NCBI RefSeq assembly: GCF_030705605.1
Contig: NZ_JAPCKK010000011.1
Location: forward strand, 186,001-250,000
Source of the DNA: Paenibacillus zeirhizosphaerae
GTDB lineage: Bacteria > Bacillota > Bacilli > Paenibacillales > Paenibacillaceae
Reading direction: 5' to 3'
Length of the DNA: 64,000 nucleotides
The translations under genes and the position numbers were made by a program. A model generated the notes under the pieces. That model was not told the origin of the DNA and did not search any database. It worked only from the letters and a program-made list of their open reading frames with translations. Positions 7,890 through 15,911 of the stretch are shown in pieces. The stretch's first letter is position 1. Every line of letters starts with the position of its first letter.

Positions 7890-9128
7890 GTGAAACAAGA
7901 CTTGATTCAACGTTTGAGCACCTACGCCCAGGTCGATACCCAATCCAATGAGGAGAATGAGACCTGCCCCTCGACACCTGGGCAAATAACCCTTGCACAC
8001 ATGCTCGTGGAAGAGCTGAACGCCATAGGCATGCAGGAGGTAACCATGGACGAGAACGGCTATGTGATGGCAACCCTGCCCTCCAATACGGATAAGTCCG
8101 TGCCAGTCATCGGCTTCCTGGCCCATCTGGACACAGCGACAGAGGTTACCGGCGCGGGTGTCCGCCCGCAGGTCGTTGAGAACTACGACGGACAGGACAT
8201 TGTGCTGAATGAGCAGGAACGGGTCATCTTGTCTCCTCGTGATTTCCCCAGCCTGTCCCGTTATCAAGGGCATACACTGGTCACAACAGACGGCACCACT
8301 CTGTTGGGCGCGGATAACAAGGCCGGTATAGCCGAGATCATGACAGCTATGGACTACCTGATCCATCATCCGGAAATCAAGCACGGCAAAATTCGCGTTG
8401 CTTTTACACCCGATGAGGAAATCGGCAGAGGGCCGCAGCGGTTTGACGTCGCCGCCTTTGGCGCGAAATATGCGTATACGATGGATGGAGGCCCGCTCGG
8501 TGAGTTGGAATATGAGAGCTTTAACGCCGCAGCCGCCAAGGTCACCTGCCTCGGTGTTAATATCCATCCCGGCACGGCCAAGAACAAGATGGTGAATGCC
8601 GCCAAAATAGCGATGTTTATTCATACCAAGCTCCCTCCGCAGGAAGCTCCTGAGTTTACGGAAGGATACGAGGGCTTCTATCACCTGATGTCGATCCAGG
8701 GAGATATCGAACGAACCAGAATGCACTACCTCATCCGGGACTTTGACCGGCAGCAATTTGAAAGCCGCAAAGCCCGGCTGACCCAAATTGTGGAGGAAGC
8801 CCGCGCCATTTACGGAGAAGAACGCGTGCTTCTGGAGATCAAGGATCAATATTATAATATGCGGGAAAAGATTGAGCCTGTGAAACATATTGTGGACATC
8901 GCCCAGCAGGCTATGCAAAATTTGAACATCGAGCCCGAAATCAAGCCCATCCGCGGCGGCACGGACGGTTCGCAGCTCTCCTATATGGGACTGCCCACAC
9001 CGAATATTTTCACTGGCGGCGAAAACTATCACGGCAAATTTGAATTCATCTCCGCCGATGTCATGGTACAAGCCACCGAGGTTATGCTGGAAATCATCCG
9101 GTTATATGAAGAGCGTGGTAACAGCTAA
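7890..9128 (+). CDS. pepT: Peptidase T (tripeptide aminopeptidase)
   Basis: 412-residue M20-family zinc aminopeptidase that removes the N-terminal residue from tripeptides in the cytoplasm. Metal and catalytic motifs are intact: [11 protein letters not shown] (His and Asp), [10 protein letters not shown] (bridging Asp), [10 protein letters not shown] (catalytic and metal Glu pair), [14 protein letters not shown], and NYHGKFEF with the final His. The frame is open from 7770, but the first good start is the GTG at 7890, nine bases after GGAGAGGAG, giving the normal family length. Divergent from alkC. Confidence 0.93.
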   Translation: MKQDLIQRLSTYAQVDTQSNEENETCPSTPGQITLAHMLVEELNAIGMQEVTMDENGYVMATLPSNTDKSVPVIGFLAHLDTATEVTGAGVRPQVVENYDGQDIVLNEQERVILSPRDFPSLSRYQGHTLVTTDGTTLLGADNKAGIAEIMTAMDYLIHHPEIKHGKIRVAFTPDEEIGRGPQRFDVAAFGAKYAYTMDGGPLGELEYESFNAAAAKVTCLGVNIHPGTAKNKMVNAAKIAMFIHTKLPPQEAPEFTEGYEGFYHLMSIQGDIERTRMHYLIRDFDRQQFESRKARLTQIVEEARAIYGEERVLLEIKDQYYNMREKIEPVKHIVDIAQQAMQNLNIEPEIKPIRGGTDGSQLSYMGLPTPNIFTGGENYHGKFEFISADVMVQATEVMLEIIRLYEERGNS

Positions 9129-9253
9129 GGGAACCGCGTCCTCCTGCAGCACTTTATTTTATAGAAGCCGTATTCATTTTCAAGGCCTTCCATCCGAAAT
9201 ATAGGGTATTATGTATGACCCATATTAATTTCATCCTTGAAAGGTTGGTTGAC

Positions 9254-10087
9254 TTGAACATATTAGAAGCTCTGATTACCGCTTTGCCTTATCTGGAAAA
9301 AGTAATGAGGGAGAAGCTGAACCTTGCGCTGTTCGATAGAACTCAGGTTGTAGCGTATCGAGGAACCTCCGATTTTGATATGGGTTTCAAGCCAGGATAT
9401 GTGCTGGTTGACGGGTTCAAGGACTTTGCCATGCTGAAGAACGGGAATGAAGCGACTATGATCACGGTCCCGAAGGAAACCTTCGGTGTTGAACTGCACA
9501 TGGTATGTGCTCCTGTACACGATGAGAATGGTGATATTGTCGCTGTGTTCGCTGCTATCTATAACCAGAGTAACCAATCCCAACTGGATCAGATGGTCGA
9601 GGAAAGCCGTGCGATTTCAGACCAACTGGTAGAAATGGTCCAGCACGTTGCCGCGCATTCCCAAGAGCTTCAGGCTACCAGTGAACAGATTTTGCAGAAC
9701 TCGAAGCAAGCGGTTGAAAATTCGTCCAAGATCAACCAGGTTGCGACCTTCATCAAAGAGATTTCAGACCAGACCAACCTGCTGGGCCTGAATGCCGCCA
9801 TTGAAGCAGCCCGTGTCGGAGAAGCGGGAGCAGGCTTCGGCGTTGTGGCTCAAGAGGTGCGTAAGCTGTCCGTTGAATCTAAGCAGGCAACGACAGATAT
9901 TGAAGCGGCTTTGAAGGATGTGCAAAATTCCATGCGTCAAATGGAGCATGAAATCGCCCAAATCGCTGCATCCTCTCAAGAGCAGGCATCCCTGGTTGGC
10001 CAATTTACGGAAGTGATTGAACGCATGCAAAAGGCGAGCGACACGATGAAGGAGCTGGCCGGCAACCTGACCGTCTATAACGTTTAA
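9254..10087 (+). CDS. Soluble methyl-accepting chemotaxis-type receptor
   Basis: Cytoplasmic chemoreceptor of about 277 residues without transmembrane segments. The N-terminal ~110 residues form a small sensor-like domain ([42 protein letters not shown]); the remainder is an MCP coiled coil with the conserved hairpin tip [37 protein letters not shown]. It resembles B. subtilis YfmS. It should act through CheW/CheA on a cytosolic cue. The TTG at 9254 (AAGG nine bases upstream, LNILEALI) is preferred; an ATG at 9215 is the alternative. Confidence 0.82.
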   Translation: MNILEALITALPYLEKVMREKLNLALFDRTQVVAYRGTSDFDMGFKPGYVLVDGFKDFAMLKNGNEATMITVPKETFGVELHMVCAPVHDENGDIVAVFAAIYNQSNQSQLDQMVEESRAISDQLVEMVQHVAAHSQELQATSEQILQNSKQAVENSSKINQVATFIKEISDQTNLLGLNAAIEAARVGEAGAGFGVVAQEVRKLSVESKQATTDIEAALKDVQNSMRQMEHEIAQIAASSQEQASLVGQFTEVIERMQKASDTMKELAGNLTVYNV

Positions 10088-10121
10088 TATTTAGAAGGAT
10101 AACGTCCTCACACATATAAGC

Positions 10122-10168
10122 AAAAGCGGCCCCCGGTATCCATCATCGGTTCAGGGGACCGCTTTTTC
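10122..10168 (+). terminator. Terminator after the soluble receptor
   Basis: AAAAGCGG-CCCC stem closing with GGGG-CCGCTTTTT, followed by a T-run; typical intrinsic terminator. Confidence 0.85.
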
Positions 10169-10247
10169 GCTGTTTTAGGCACAATGGATTTTTGCAACAG
10201 GCTCATATACAATATAATGATCAGCTTTTCGAAGGAGTCGGAGCAAT

Positions 10248-10589
10248 ATGGGAAACCAACAGTTCAAAACGGCGGTAGAGCTCACACTTAAAGTCATCGG
10301 GGGCAAGTGGAAGCCGGTGATTCTATGCCATCTGACCGACGGCGCCAAAAGATTCGGTGAACTCAGACGAGATATGCCGGGCATCACGCAGAAAATGCTG
10401 ACTCAGCAACTGCGTGAGCTTGAGGATGACGGCATTATTCATCGGGAAGTGTATTCACAGGTGCCTCCTAAGGTCGAATATTCTTTTACCCCATATGGCC
10501 TGACTGTCAGGCAGCTACTGGATGAAATGGCGGACTGGGGGACACAGCACCAGCAGCATCTGGGAGAAGGCAATTCCATCGAATCATAG
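10248..10589 (+). CDS. hxlR: HxlR family transcriptional regulator
   Basis: 113-residue winged-helix regulator with hallmark HxlR sequence: VIGGKWKPVILCHLTDGAKRFGELRRDMPGITQKMLTQQLRELEDDGIIHREVYSQVPPKVEYSFTPYG. In B. subtilis HxlR activates the formaldehyde-inducible hxlAB genes, and this copy lies directly upstream of hxlAB on the same strand, 123 bp away, which supports the same job. Start ATG 10248 follows GAAGGAG. No cysteine sits at the YodB-like position, so formaldehyde sensing here is not evident from sequence. Confidence 0.88.
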   Translation: MGNQQFKTAVELTLKVIGGKWKPVILCHLTDGAKRFGELRRDMPGITQKMLTQQLRELEDDGIIHREVYSQVPPKVEYSFTPYGLTVRQLLDEMADWGTQHQQHLGEGNSIES

Positions 10590-10712
10590 TTCCCTTCTGG
10601 TAACCACCTTACTTCGAGGATACTACGTTCCGAAATAGTGCGTACTTACATTATGAAAGAACAAAAAGTACAATGGACTCGACAGTAAAACATTAAAGGG
10701 GCGAACAGAACA

Positions 10713-11351
10713 ATGGAACTGCAATTAGCACTGGATTTGGTAGACATTCCGCAAGGGATCGCATTAGTAAAAGAGGTTGAAGCTCATATCGATGTGGTGG
10801 AAATCGGCACGCCGATCATCATCAACGAAGGCCTGCATGCGGTAAAGGCGATGAAAGAAGCTTTCCCTAACCTGAAAGTATTAGCCGACCTCAAGGTGAT
10901 GGATGCAGGCGGTTATGAGGTTATGAAGGCTTCCGAAGCAGGCGCGGACATCGTTACGATTCTGGCCGTGGCCGAGGATGCAACCATCCGCGGCGCTGTT
11001 GAAGAAGCCAGAAAACAAGGCGGGAAAAAGATTCTCGTGGACATGATCGGTGTCAAAAATCTGGAGCAGCGGGCTAAAGAGGTGGATGCGCTGGGTGTCG
11101 ACTACATCTGTGTGCATACAGGCTATGATTTGCAGGCTGAAGGCGAAAGTCCTTTTGAAGGCCTTAAAGCGGTCAAGAGCGTCGTCAAGCATGCCAAAAC
11201 GGCGGTAGCCGGCGGCATCAAGCTGAGCACCCTGCCTGAGGTGATTGCTGCCCAACCGGACCTCGTCATTGTGGGCGGCGGCATTACAGGAGAAGGCGAC
11301 AAGCAAGCCATAGCGGCTCAAATGCAGCAATTGGTTAAGCAAGGCGCCTAA
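10713..11351 (+). CDS. hxlA: 3-hexulose-6-phosphate synthase
   Basis: 212-residue orotidine-decarboxylase-superfamily TIM barrel that condenses formaldehyde with ribulose 5-phosphate to hexulose 6-phosphate, the first step of formaldehyde detoxification by the ribulose monophosphate pathway. Motifs: MELQLALDLVDIPQGI, DLKVMDAGGYEV (the catalytic DxKxxD), IGVKN and DYICVHTGYD, and the phosphate-binding VAGGI / VIVGGGITG. Full family length. RBS AAAGGGG. hxlB starts 5 bases later, so the two are cotranscribed. Confidence 0.95.
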   Translation: MELQLALDLVDIPQGIALVKEVEAHIDVVEIGTPIIINEGLHAVKAMKEAFPNLKVLADLKVMDAGGYEVMKASEAGADIVTILAVAEDATIRGAVEEARKQGGKKILVDMIGVKNLEQRAKEVDALGVDYICVHTGYDLQAEGESPFEGLKAVKSVVKHAKTAVAGGIKLSTLPEVIAAQPDLVIVGGGITGEGDKQAIAAQMQQLVKQGA

Positions 11352-11356
11352 TCGTC

Positions 11357-11914
11357 ATGCAGACAGTCCAATATTTGACGGAAATCCTCAAGGAGCTGGA
11401 AAGAGCACCGGAGGTGGTCTCCAGTGAAGAGGCCGAGCGCTTGGCTTCGGCTATCATGGAGGCTGGGCAGATTTTCGTTGCCGGAGCAGGCCGTTCCGGC
11501 TTCGTCGTCAAATCCATCGCCATGCGGCTTATGCATATCGGTCTGAACAGTCATGTGATCGGTGAGACGGTTACGCCTGGGATCGGCCATGGAGACCTGC
11601 TGCTTATCGGTTCCGGCTCCGGTGAGACGAAGAGTCTTGCCGCCATGGCCGATAAAGCCAAATCGCTGGGTGCTTCCGTCGCCCTCCTCACGACCGCACC
11701 CCAGTCATATATCGGCTCCAGCGCGGATATTGTGGTCAAGCTCCCCGGCTCACAGAAAGACCCGGCGAGCGCGCATTACGAGACCATCCAGCCGATGGGC
11801 TCTCTCTTTGAACAGAGCATGCTCCTGTTCGGTGATGCCATTGTATTGAGGATTATGGAGCAGACGAAGCAAACGACGGAAAGTATGTACGGCAAGCATG
11901 CCAATCTTGAATAG
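11357..11914 (+). CDS. hxlB: 6-phospho-3-hexuloisomerase
   Basis: 185-residue SIS-domain isomerase converting hexulose 6-phosphate to fructose 6-phosphate, completing formaldehyde fixation. The SIS fold motifs are visible: IFVAGAGRSGFVVKSIAMRLMHIGLNSHVIGETVTPGIGHGDLLLIGSGSGETKSLAAMA, with the sugar-phosphate-binding Ser/Thr loops. The C-terminal part carries the expected EQSMLLFGDAIVLRIME. Translation is probably coupled to hxlA because its own ribosome site is weak. Confidence 0.95.
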   Translation: MQTVQYLTEILKELERAPEVVSSEEAERLASAIMEAGQIFVAGAGRSGFVVKSIAMRLMHIGLNSHVIGETVTPGIGHGDLLLIGSGSGETKSLAAMADKAKSLGASVALLTTAPQSYIGSSADIVVKLPGSQKDPASAHYETIQPMGSLFEQSMLLFGDAIVLRIMEQTKQTTESMYGKHANLE

Positions 11915-11954
11915 ACAGTTGTCCCATTGCCTTGGCAGCTAGCGTAATGATAGG

Positions 11955-11990
11955 AAGCCGCGATGATGTAGCATTCATCGCGGCTTTGTT
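11955..11990 (+). terminator. Terminator of hxlAB
   Basis: AAGCCGCGATGA / TCATCGCGGCTTT perfect 12-bp stem with a short T-run, about 40 bp after the hxlB stop. Confidence 0.85.
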
Positions 11991-12024
11991 ATGTCTTCAC
12001 AGCACAACAGCTTGTGAAGTTCAC

Positions 12025-12061
12025 TTGACAGAAAACTCAAATGTAACTATATTAGTTACAT
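12025..12061 (+). promoter_or_regulatory. Sigma-A promoter with overlapping palindromic operator
   Basis: TTGACA (12025-12030), 17-bp spacer and TATATT (12048-12053) make a near-consensus promoter for the oxidoreductase at 12117. A perfect dyad ATGTAAC (12041-12047) / GTTACAT (12055-12061) covers the -10, so a repressor bound there would block it. No regulator gene is adjacent apart from hxlR upstream. Confidence 0.7.
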
Positions 12062-12116
12062 TACGATCTATTTAGTTTAGCTGCTTTATAATTTTCTGTT
12101 CAGGAGGAGATTTCAT

Positions 12117-12980
12117 ATGAAAATATTAGTGACCGGCGCTACCGGACAATTGGGTTCAATGGTGGTCGAGACACTGCTCACCAAGGTTGCAGCCGACAGT
12201 CTTGCAGTAAGCGTGCGTGATCCCCACAAAGCAGACGATCTGGCTGCTCGTGGCGTTGAGGTAAGGCAAGGCGATTTTGACGATCCCGCTTCGCTCGATA
12301 CGGCTTTCGCAGGTATTGACCGCCTGCTGCTCATTTCTGCTACAGATGACAACGATACGCGGATTCGTCAGCACAAGAACGCCGTTTCTGCGGCACAACG
12401 CGCAGGAGTAGGCTTTATCGCTTACACCAGTGCGACCAACGCTGCTGAAAGTCCTCTGTTCCTCGCGGAAGTTCATCGCACTACGGAGCAAGCCATCCGG
12501 GAGACAGGCATTCCTTACTCCTTCCTGAGAAACAACTGGTACCTGGAGAACGAAATGGGTGTGATCCAAGCAGCGTTGGCAGGCGCTCCTGTAACCGTGT
12601 CAGCCGGAAGCGGCAAAGTCGGCTGGGCGCTACGTGAGGATTATGCCGCTGCTGCCGCCGCTGTTTTGGTAGGCAACGGCCATGAGAATACGGTCTATGA
12701 GCTGTCTGGAACGCTTGCAACCTATGACGATCTCGCTGCTGTCCTGTCCAAAGCACTTGGCCGTGAGGTCCCCGTGCAGCATGTGGATGATGAGGCTTAT
12801 GGCCGTATCATGGCCGAAGTCGGCGTGCCTCAGGAAGCGCTGCCGATCGTGATCGGCATCCAGTCCGGCATACGGGCAGGAGCGCTTGAAGTCAGCTCGA
12901 ACGACTTGGAGACTCTGCTCGGCCGTCCTGCCGTATCGCTGGACGAAGCTGTGTCCCGGCTTGTAAATCAGCTTAAATAA
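12117..12980 (+). CDS. QorB-like NAD(P)-binding oxidoreductase (NmrA type)
   Basis: 287-residue atypical short-chain dehydrogenase resembling NAD(P)H:quinone oxidoreductase 2 (QorB/YtfG). The N-terminal ILVTGATGQLGSMVVETLL is the glycine-rich dinucleotide loop; GVEVRQGDFDDPASLDTAFAGIDRLLLISA follows the family pattern, and FIAYTSATNA and PYSFLRNNWYLENEM lie near the substrate pocket. Likely reduces quinones or reactive carbonyls. RBS GGAGGAG. Monocistronic between good terminators; expression probably set by the palindrome-covered promoter at 12025-12061. Confidence 0.85.
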   Translation: MKILVTGATGQLGSMVVETLLTKVAADSLAVSVRDPHKADDLAARGVEVRQGDFDDPASLDTAFAGIDRLLLISATDDNDTRIRQHKNAVSAAQRAGVGFIAYTSATNAAESPLFLAEVHRTTEQAIRETGIPYSFLRNNWYLENEMGVIQAALAGAPVTVSAGSGKVGWALREDYAAAAAAVLVGNGHENTVYELSGTLATYDDLAAVLSKALGREVPVQHVDDEAYGRIMAEVGVPQEALPIVIGIQSGIRAGALEVSSNDLETLLGRPAVSLDEAVSRLVNQLK

Positions 12981-13001
12981 GCAGACGATCATATCGACTT
13001 G

Positions 13002-13035
13002 AAAGAGCCGCGATTGCTCCAAATCGCGGTTCTTT
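13002..13035 (+). terminator. Terminator of the QorB-like gene
   Basis: AAGAGCCGCGATT / AATCGCGGTTCTTT stem with a five-base loop after the stop at 12980. Confidence 0.85.
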
Positions 13036-13066
13036 GACGTGTTTTTATCAAAAAAAGGAATGATGA

Positions 13067-13086
13067 CTACCATACTTGTATGGTAG
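13067..13086. promoter_or_regulatory. Candidate GntR-family operator
   Basis: CTACCATA-CTTG-TATGGTAG, a perfect 8-bp dyad around a 4-base centre, 25 bp before the GntR gene start. FadR-subfamily GntR proteins bind compact palindromes of this kind, so autoregulation and control of the following uxu genes is likely. Confidence 0.6.
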
Positions 13087-13110
13087 TATGGTGATTAAGG
13101 AGGTGAATAT

Positions 13111-13788
13111 ATGGATGAAACCATGTACCGGCACAGCGGATCGGCTGGAAATTCCGTGTATGCCCGGCTGAAGCAGCAGATCATGAACCTGGAGCTTCCG
13201 CCCGGGACCGCGCTGTCCGAGAAGGAAACCTCCATTCTCTTTCAGGTCAGCCGTACTCCGGTGCGTGAAAGCTTCGTCAGGCTCGCCCAGGAGGGACTGG
13301 TGCTGGTGCTGCCGCAGCGTGGTACAAAGGTATCCTTGATCGATACGGGGCTTGTGGAGGAAGCGCGCTTCATGCGCGAGCAGCTCGAATCCGCCGTGGT
13401 ACGTCTGGCCTGCTCCAACTTCCCTGCCGAACGACTTACGGAATTGGAGGCCAACCTGGCACAGCAGCGGGAAAGTATTGAAAAGCATGACGGGCGGCGG
13501 TTGTTCGAGCTGGATGAGGAGTTTCATCGCATCCTGTTTGAAGGCTGCGGCAAGCTTGCAACCTGGAGCGTGATGCAGCAGATGAACATCCATTTTAACC
13601 GGGTGCGCATGCTGCGGCTCGATACGAATCCGCATTGGGAGCATTTATATGATCAGCACAGCCGGATGGTGGAGGCGGTGGGCAGGAAGTCCCCGGACAC
13701 GGCTGCACGGATTATGCATGAGCATCTGAATCTCGGCGTGGCCGATTTGAGTGTCCTGAGGAAACAGTATCCCGAATATTTTAAGTAA
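13111..13788 (+). CDS. GntR family regulator with FCD domain, probable uxu regulator
   Basis: 225-residue regulator. The N-terminal winged helix has VYARLKQQIMNLELPPGTALSEKETSILFQVSRTPVRESFVRLAQEGLVLVLPQRGTKV; the C-terminal FCD ligand domain has the metal-site pattern with FELDEEFHRILFEGCGK, DQHSRMVEAV and ARIMHEHL. FadR-subfamily members next to uxuA respond to hexuronates or fructuronate. ATG 13111 follows AAGGAGGTG. A palindromic candidate operator precedes it. Located 94 bp upstream of uxuA on the same strand. Confidence 0.88.
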   Translation: MDETMYRHSGSAGNSVYARLKQQIMNLELPPGTALSEKETSILFQVSRTPVRESFVRLAQEGLVLVLPQRGTKVSLIDTGLVEEARFMREQLESAVVRLACSNFPAERLTELEANLAQQRESIEKHDGRRLFELDEEFHRILFEGCGKLATWSVMQQMNIHFNRVRMLRLDTNPHWEHLYDQHSRMVEAVGRKSPDTAARIMHEHLNLGVADLSVLRKQYPEYFK

Positions 13789-13805
13789 GCTCTGGCTTCA
13801 AGGTT

Positions 13806-13821
13806 CAGGCGCAAGCGCCTG
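13806..13821 (+). other. GC-rich hairpin between gntR and uxuA
   Basis: CAGGCGC-AA-GCGCCTG, a perfect 7-bp stem with a 2-base loop, no T-run. It could be a partial attenuator or RNA processing site that separates regulator and enzyme expression; function not shown. Confidence 0.4.
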
Positions 13822-13843
13822 TTCCACGGGAGCGGCGTAGTTT

Positions 13844-13857
13844 TGTAAGCGTTATCC
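13844..13857 (+). promoter_or_regulatory. Candidate CcpA cre site before uxuA
   Basis: TGTAAGCGTTATCC agrees with the catabolite responsive element consensus (TGWNANCGNTNWCA) at all but the last position, 25 bp upstream of the uxuA start. A cre here would let CcpA repress glucuronate use when glucose is present. Confidence 0.45.
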
Positions 13858-13881
13858 TATCAAAAGAAAGGCGGTGTTGGA

Positions 13882-14976
13882 ATGCGAATGACATTCCGCT
13901 GGTTCGGTGAAGGAAATGATACGGTCTCTTTGCAACAGATCAAGCAAATTCCAGGGGTGGAAGGCATTGTATGGGCGCTGCACGATGTGCCCGCTGGAGA
14001 GGAATGGCCTCTGGAGCGGATGATGGCAATTCGGGAACAAGCGGACCGGGCCGGGCTGCATCTGGATGTGGTGGAAAGCGTCAATGTGCATGAGGATATC
14101 AAGCTGGGGCGGCCGACACGCGATCTATATATCGGGAACTACATAAGAACGATTGAAAAGCTCGCTCAGGTCGGCGTTAAGGTCATCTGCTACAACTTTA
14201 TGCCGGTGTTCGATTGGGTGCGGACCGATTTGCACAAGGCGACGGAAGACGGAGCGACCGCCCTCTTTTTTGAAAAATCCAAAATCCACGGTATTGATCC
14301 GTTAGAGCTGGTGCGCCAGATTAACGAGAACAGCGCCTTGACGATGCCGGGATGGGAGCCGGAGCGGCTGGAGCATTTGACGTCACTGTTCGAAGCCTAC
14401 CAAGGGGTGACCGAAGAGGACCTGTGGAAGAACCTGCAGTATTTCCTCGATGCCATCATCCCTGTGGCGGAGCGCAACGGCATAAGGATGGCCATCCATC
14501 CCGACGATCCGCCATGGCCTATCTTCGGGCTGCCCCGCATCATTACGAGTCAGGACAATCTGCGTAAGTTTCTGGCACTGCATGACAGCCCGTCCAACGG
14601 CATCACCTTATGCAGCGGTTCACTCGGCGCCAACCCGGATAATGACATCATTGCGATGATTCATGAATTTGCCGACCGTATTCCGTTCGCCCATATCCGC
14701 AATGTGCGGGTGTTCGAGAATGGGGACTTCATTGAGACCTCGCACCGGACACAGGACGGGACCGTCGATATTTCCGGTATTGTCCAGGCATACCACGACG
14801 TCGGCTTTACCGGGTACGCCAGACCGGATCATGGTCGTCACATCTGGGATGAACAATGCAGACCGGGATATGGACTATATGACCGGGCGCTCGGCATCAT
14901 GTACTTATGGGGCCTGTGGGATGCCTATCAGCGTGGCGTGGATGTGCCTGTCGCTGAAAAGGAGGCCGTACAATGA
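13882..14976 (+). CDS. uxuA: Mannonate dehydratase
   Basis: 364-residue enzyme converting D-mannonate to 2-keto-3-deoxygluconate in glucuronate breakdown, with a divalent metal. Recognised from [70 protein letters not shown], the metal-binding [40 protein letters not shown] and the C-terminal [13 protein letters not shown]. Full family length. RBS AAAGGCGG. It overlaps the next gene by four bases (ATGA), so the two are translationally coupled. Probable CcpA site just upstream. Confidence 0.95.
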   Translation: MRMTFRWFGEGNDTVSLQQIKQIPGVEGIVWALHDVPAGEEWPLERMMAIREQADRAGLHLDVVESVNVHEDIKLGRPTRDLYIGNYIRTIEKLAQVGVKVICYNFMPVFDWVRTDLHKATEDGATALFFEKSKIHGIDPLELVRQINENSALTMPGWEPERLEHLTSLFEAYQGVTEEDLWKNLQYFLDAIIPVAERNGIRMAIHPDDPPWPIFGLPRIITSQDNLRKFLALHDSPSNGITLCSGSLGANPDNDIIAMIHEFADRIPFAHIRNVRVFENGDFIETSHRTQDGTVDISGIVQAYHDVGFTGYARPDHGRHIWDEQCRPGYGLYDRALGIMYLWGLWDAYQRGVDVPVAEKEAVQ

Positions 14977-15827
14977 CCGCTCTCCCCCTCCACCCGGCCT
15001 TGTCCGGAAAAGTAGCCGTCGTAACCGGCGGCTCCGGTGTACTGTGCAGCGCCATGGCCAAAGAGCTTGCCCGCCAGGGCGTCCGAGTCGCCATTCTGAA
15101 CCGTACTGCCGAAAAAGGCGAGTGGACAGCACGGGACATTCGCGAGCATGGCGGAGAAGCTGTTGCCGTTGCCTGCGACGTGACGGATACAGAAAGCGTC
15201 AAGCAGGCCGAGGAAACCGTCCGCCGCCTGCTTGGCCCTTGTGACATTCTCATTAACGGAGCGGGTGGAAACCATGCCAGCGCCAACACAAGCCGGGAGA
15301 CGTTCCAGCCTGATGACCTGAATCAGCCGCAGGTGACAACGTTCTTTGACCTGAGCGTGCCCGGCTTCCGTCAGGTGCTTGATTTGAACTTTGTCGGGAC
15401 TTTAATCCCAACACAGGTATTCGCCAAAGGAATGATCGGTCGGCCAGGTGCTGTCGTGCTCAACATTTCCTCTATGAGCGCCCCCAGCCCGATGACCAAG
15501 GTTCCCGCCTACAGCGCCGCCAAGGCGGCGATCAACAACTTTACGCAGTGGCTGGCGGTGCATCTAGCCGAGTCCGGCATACGGGTGAATGCGATCGCGC
15601 CGGGATTTTTCCTGACCGAGCAGAACCGCCAGTTGCTTACGAACGAGGACGGCTCGCTCACCGAGCGCTCGGCCAAAATCATGGCCCATACTCCGCTGCG
15701 GCGCTTCGGGGTGCCTGAAGATCTGCTCGGCACACTGCTCTGGCTCGCCGACGACACTGCCTCCGGCTTCGTAACCGGCACGGTCATTCCGGTGGACGGC
15801 GGCTTCATGGCGTATTCGGGAGTCTGA
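14973..15827 (+). CDS. SDR-family D-mannonate oxidoreductase (fructuronate reductase)
   Basis: 284-residue short-chain dehydrogenase. [23 protein letters not shown] is the NAD(P) loop; [16 protein letters not shown] (Ser) and [11 protein letters not shown] (catalytic Tyr-x-x-x-Lys) give the active site; the ending [20 protein letters not shown] is typical. Family knowledge places such SDRs beside uxuA in Bacilli (YjmF type), where they interconvert D-fructuronate and D-mannonate, replacing the unrelated UxuB of E. coli. The four-base overlap with uxuA supports that role. The uronate isomerase uxaC is not in the window. Confidence 0.85.
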   Translation: MTALPLHPALSGKVAVVTGGSGVLCSAMAKELARQGVRVAILNRTAEKGEWTARDIREHGGEAVAVACDVTDTESVKQAEETVRRLLGPCDILINGAGGNHASANTSRETFQPDDLNQPQVTTFFDLSVPGFRQVLDLNFVGTLIPTQVFAKGMIGRPGAVVLNISSMSAPSPMTKVPAYSAAKAAINNFTQWLAVHLAESGIRVNAIAPGFFLTEQNRQLLTNEDGSLTERSAKIMAHTPLRRFGVPEDLLGTLLWLADDTASGFVTGTVIPVDGGFMAYSGV

Positions 15828-15860
15828 ACTTTCCCGGCGACAGCATCCCGCATCTGATTC

Positions 15861-15897
15861 GGAAGAGGCTTCCAGCATTACTGGAAGCCCCTCATTT
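15861..15897 (+). terminator. Terminator of the uxu operon
   Basis: GAGGCTTCCAG / CTGGAAGCCCCTC stem around CATTA, followed by ATTTT, between convergent genes. Confidence 0.8.
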
Positions 15898-15911
15898 TCG
15901 GGTACGAACAA

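Noticed and set aside
7848-9071. 407-codon open frame antisense to pepT
   Set aside because: Shadow of a conserved peptidase gene; no start signal or recognisable protein.
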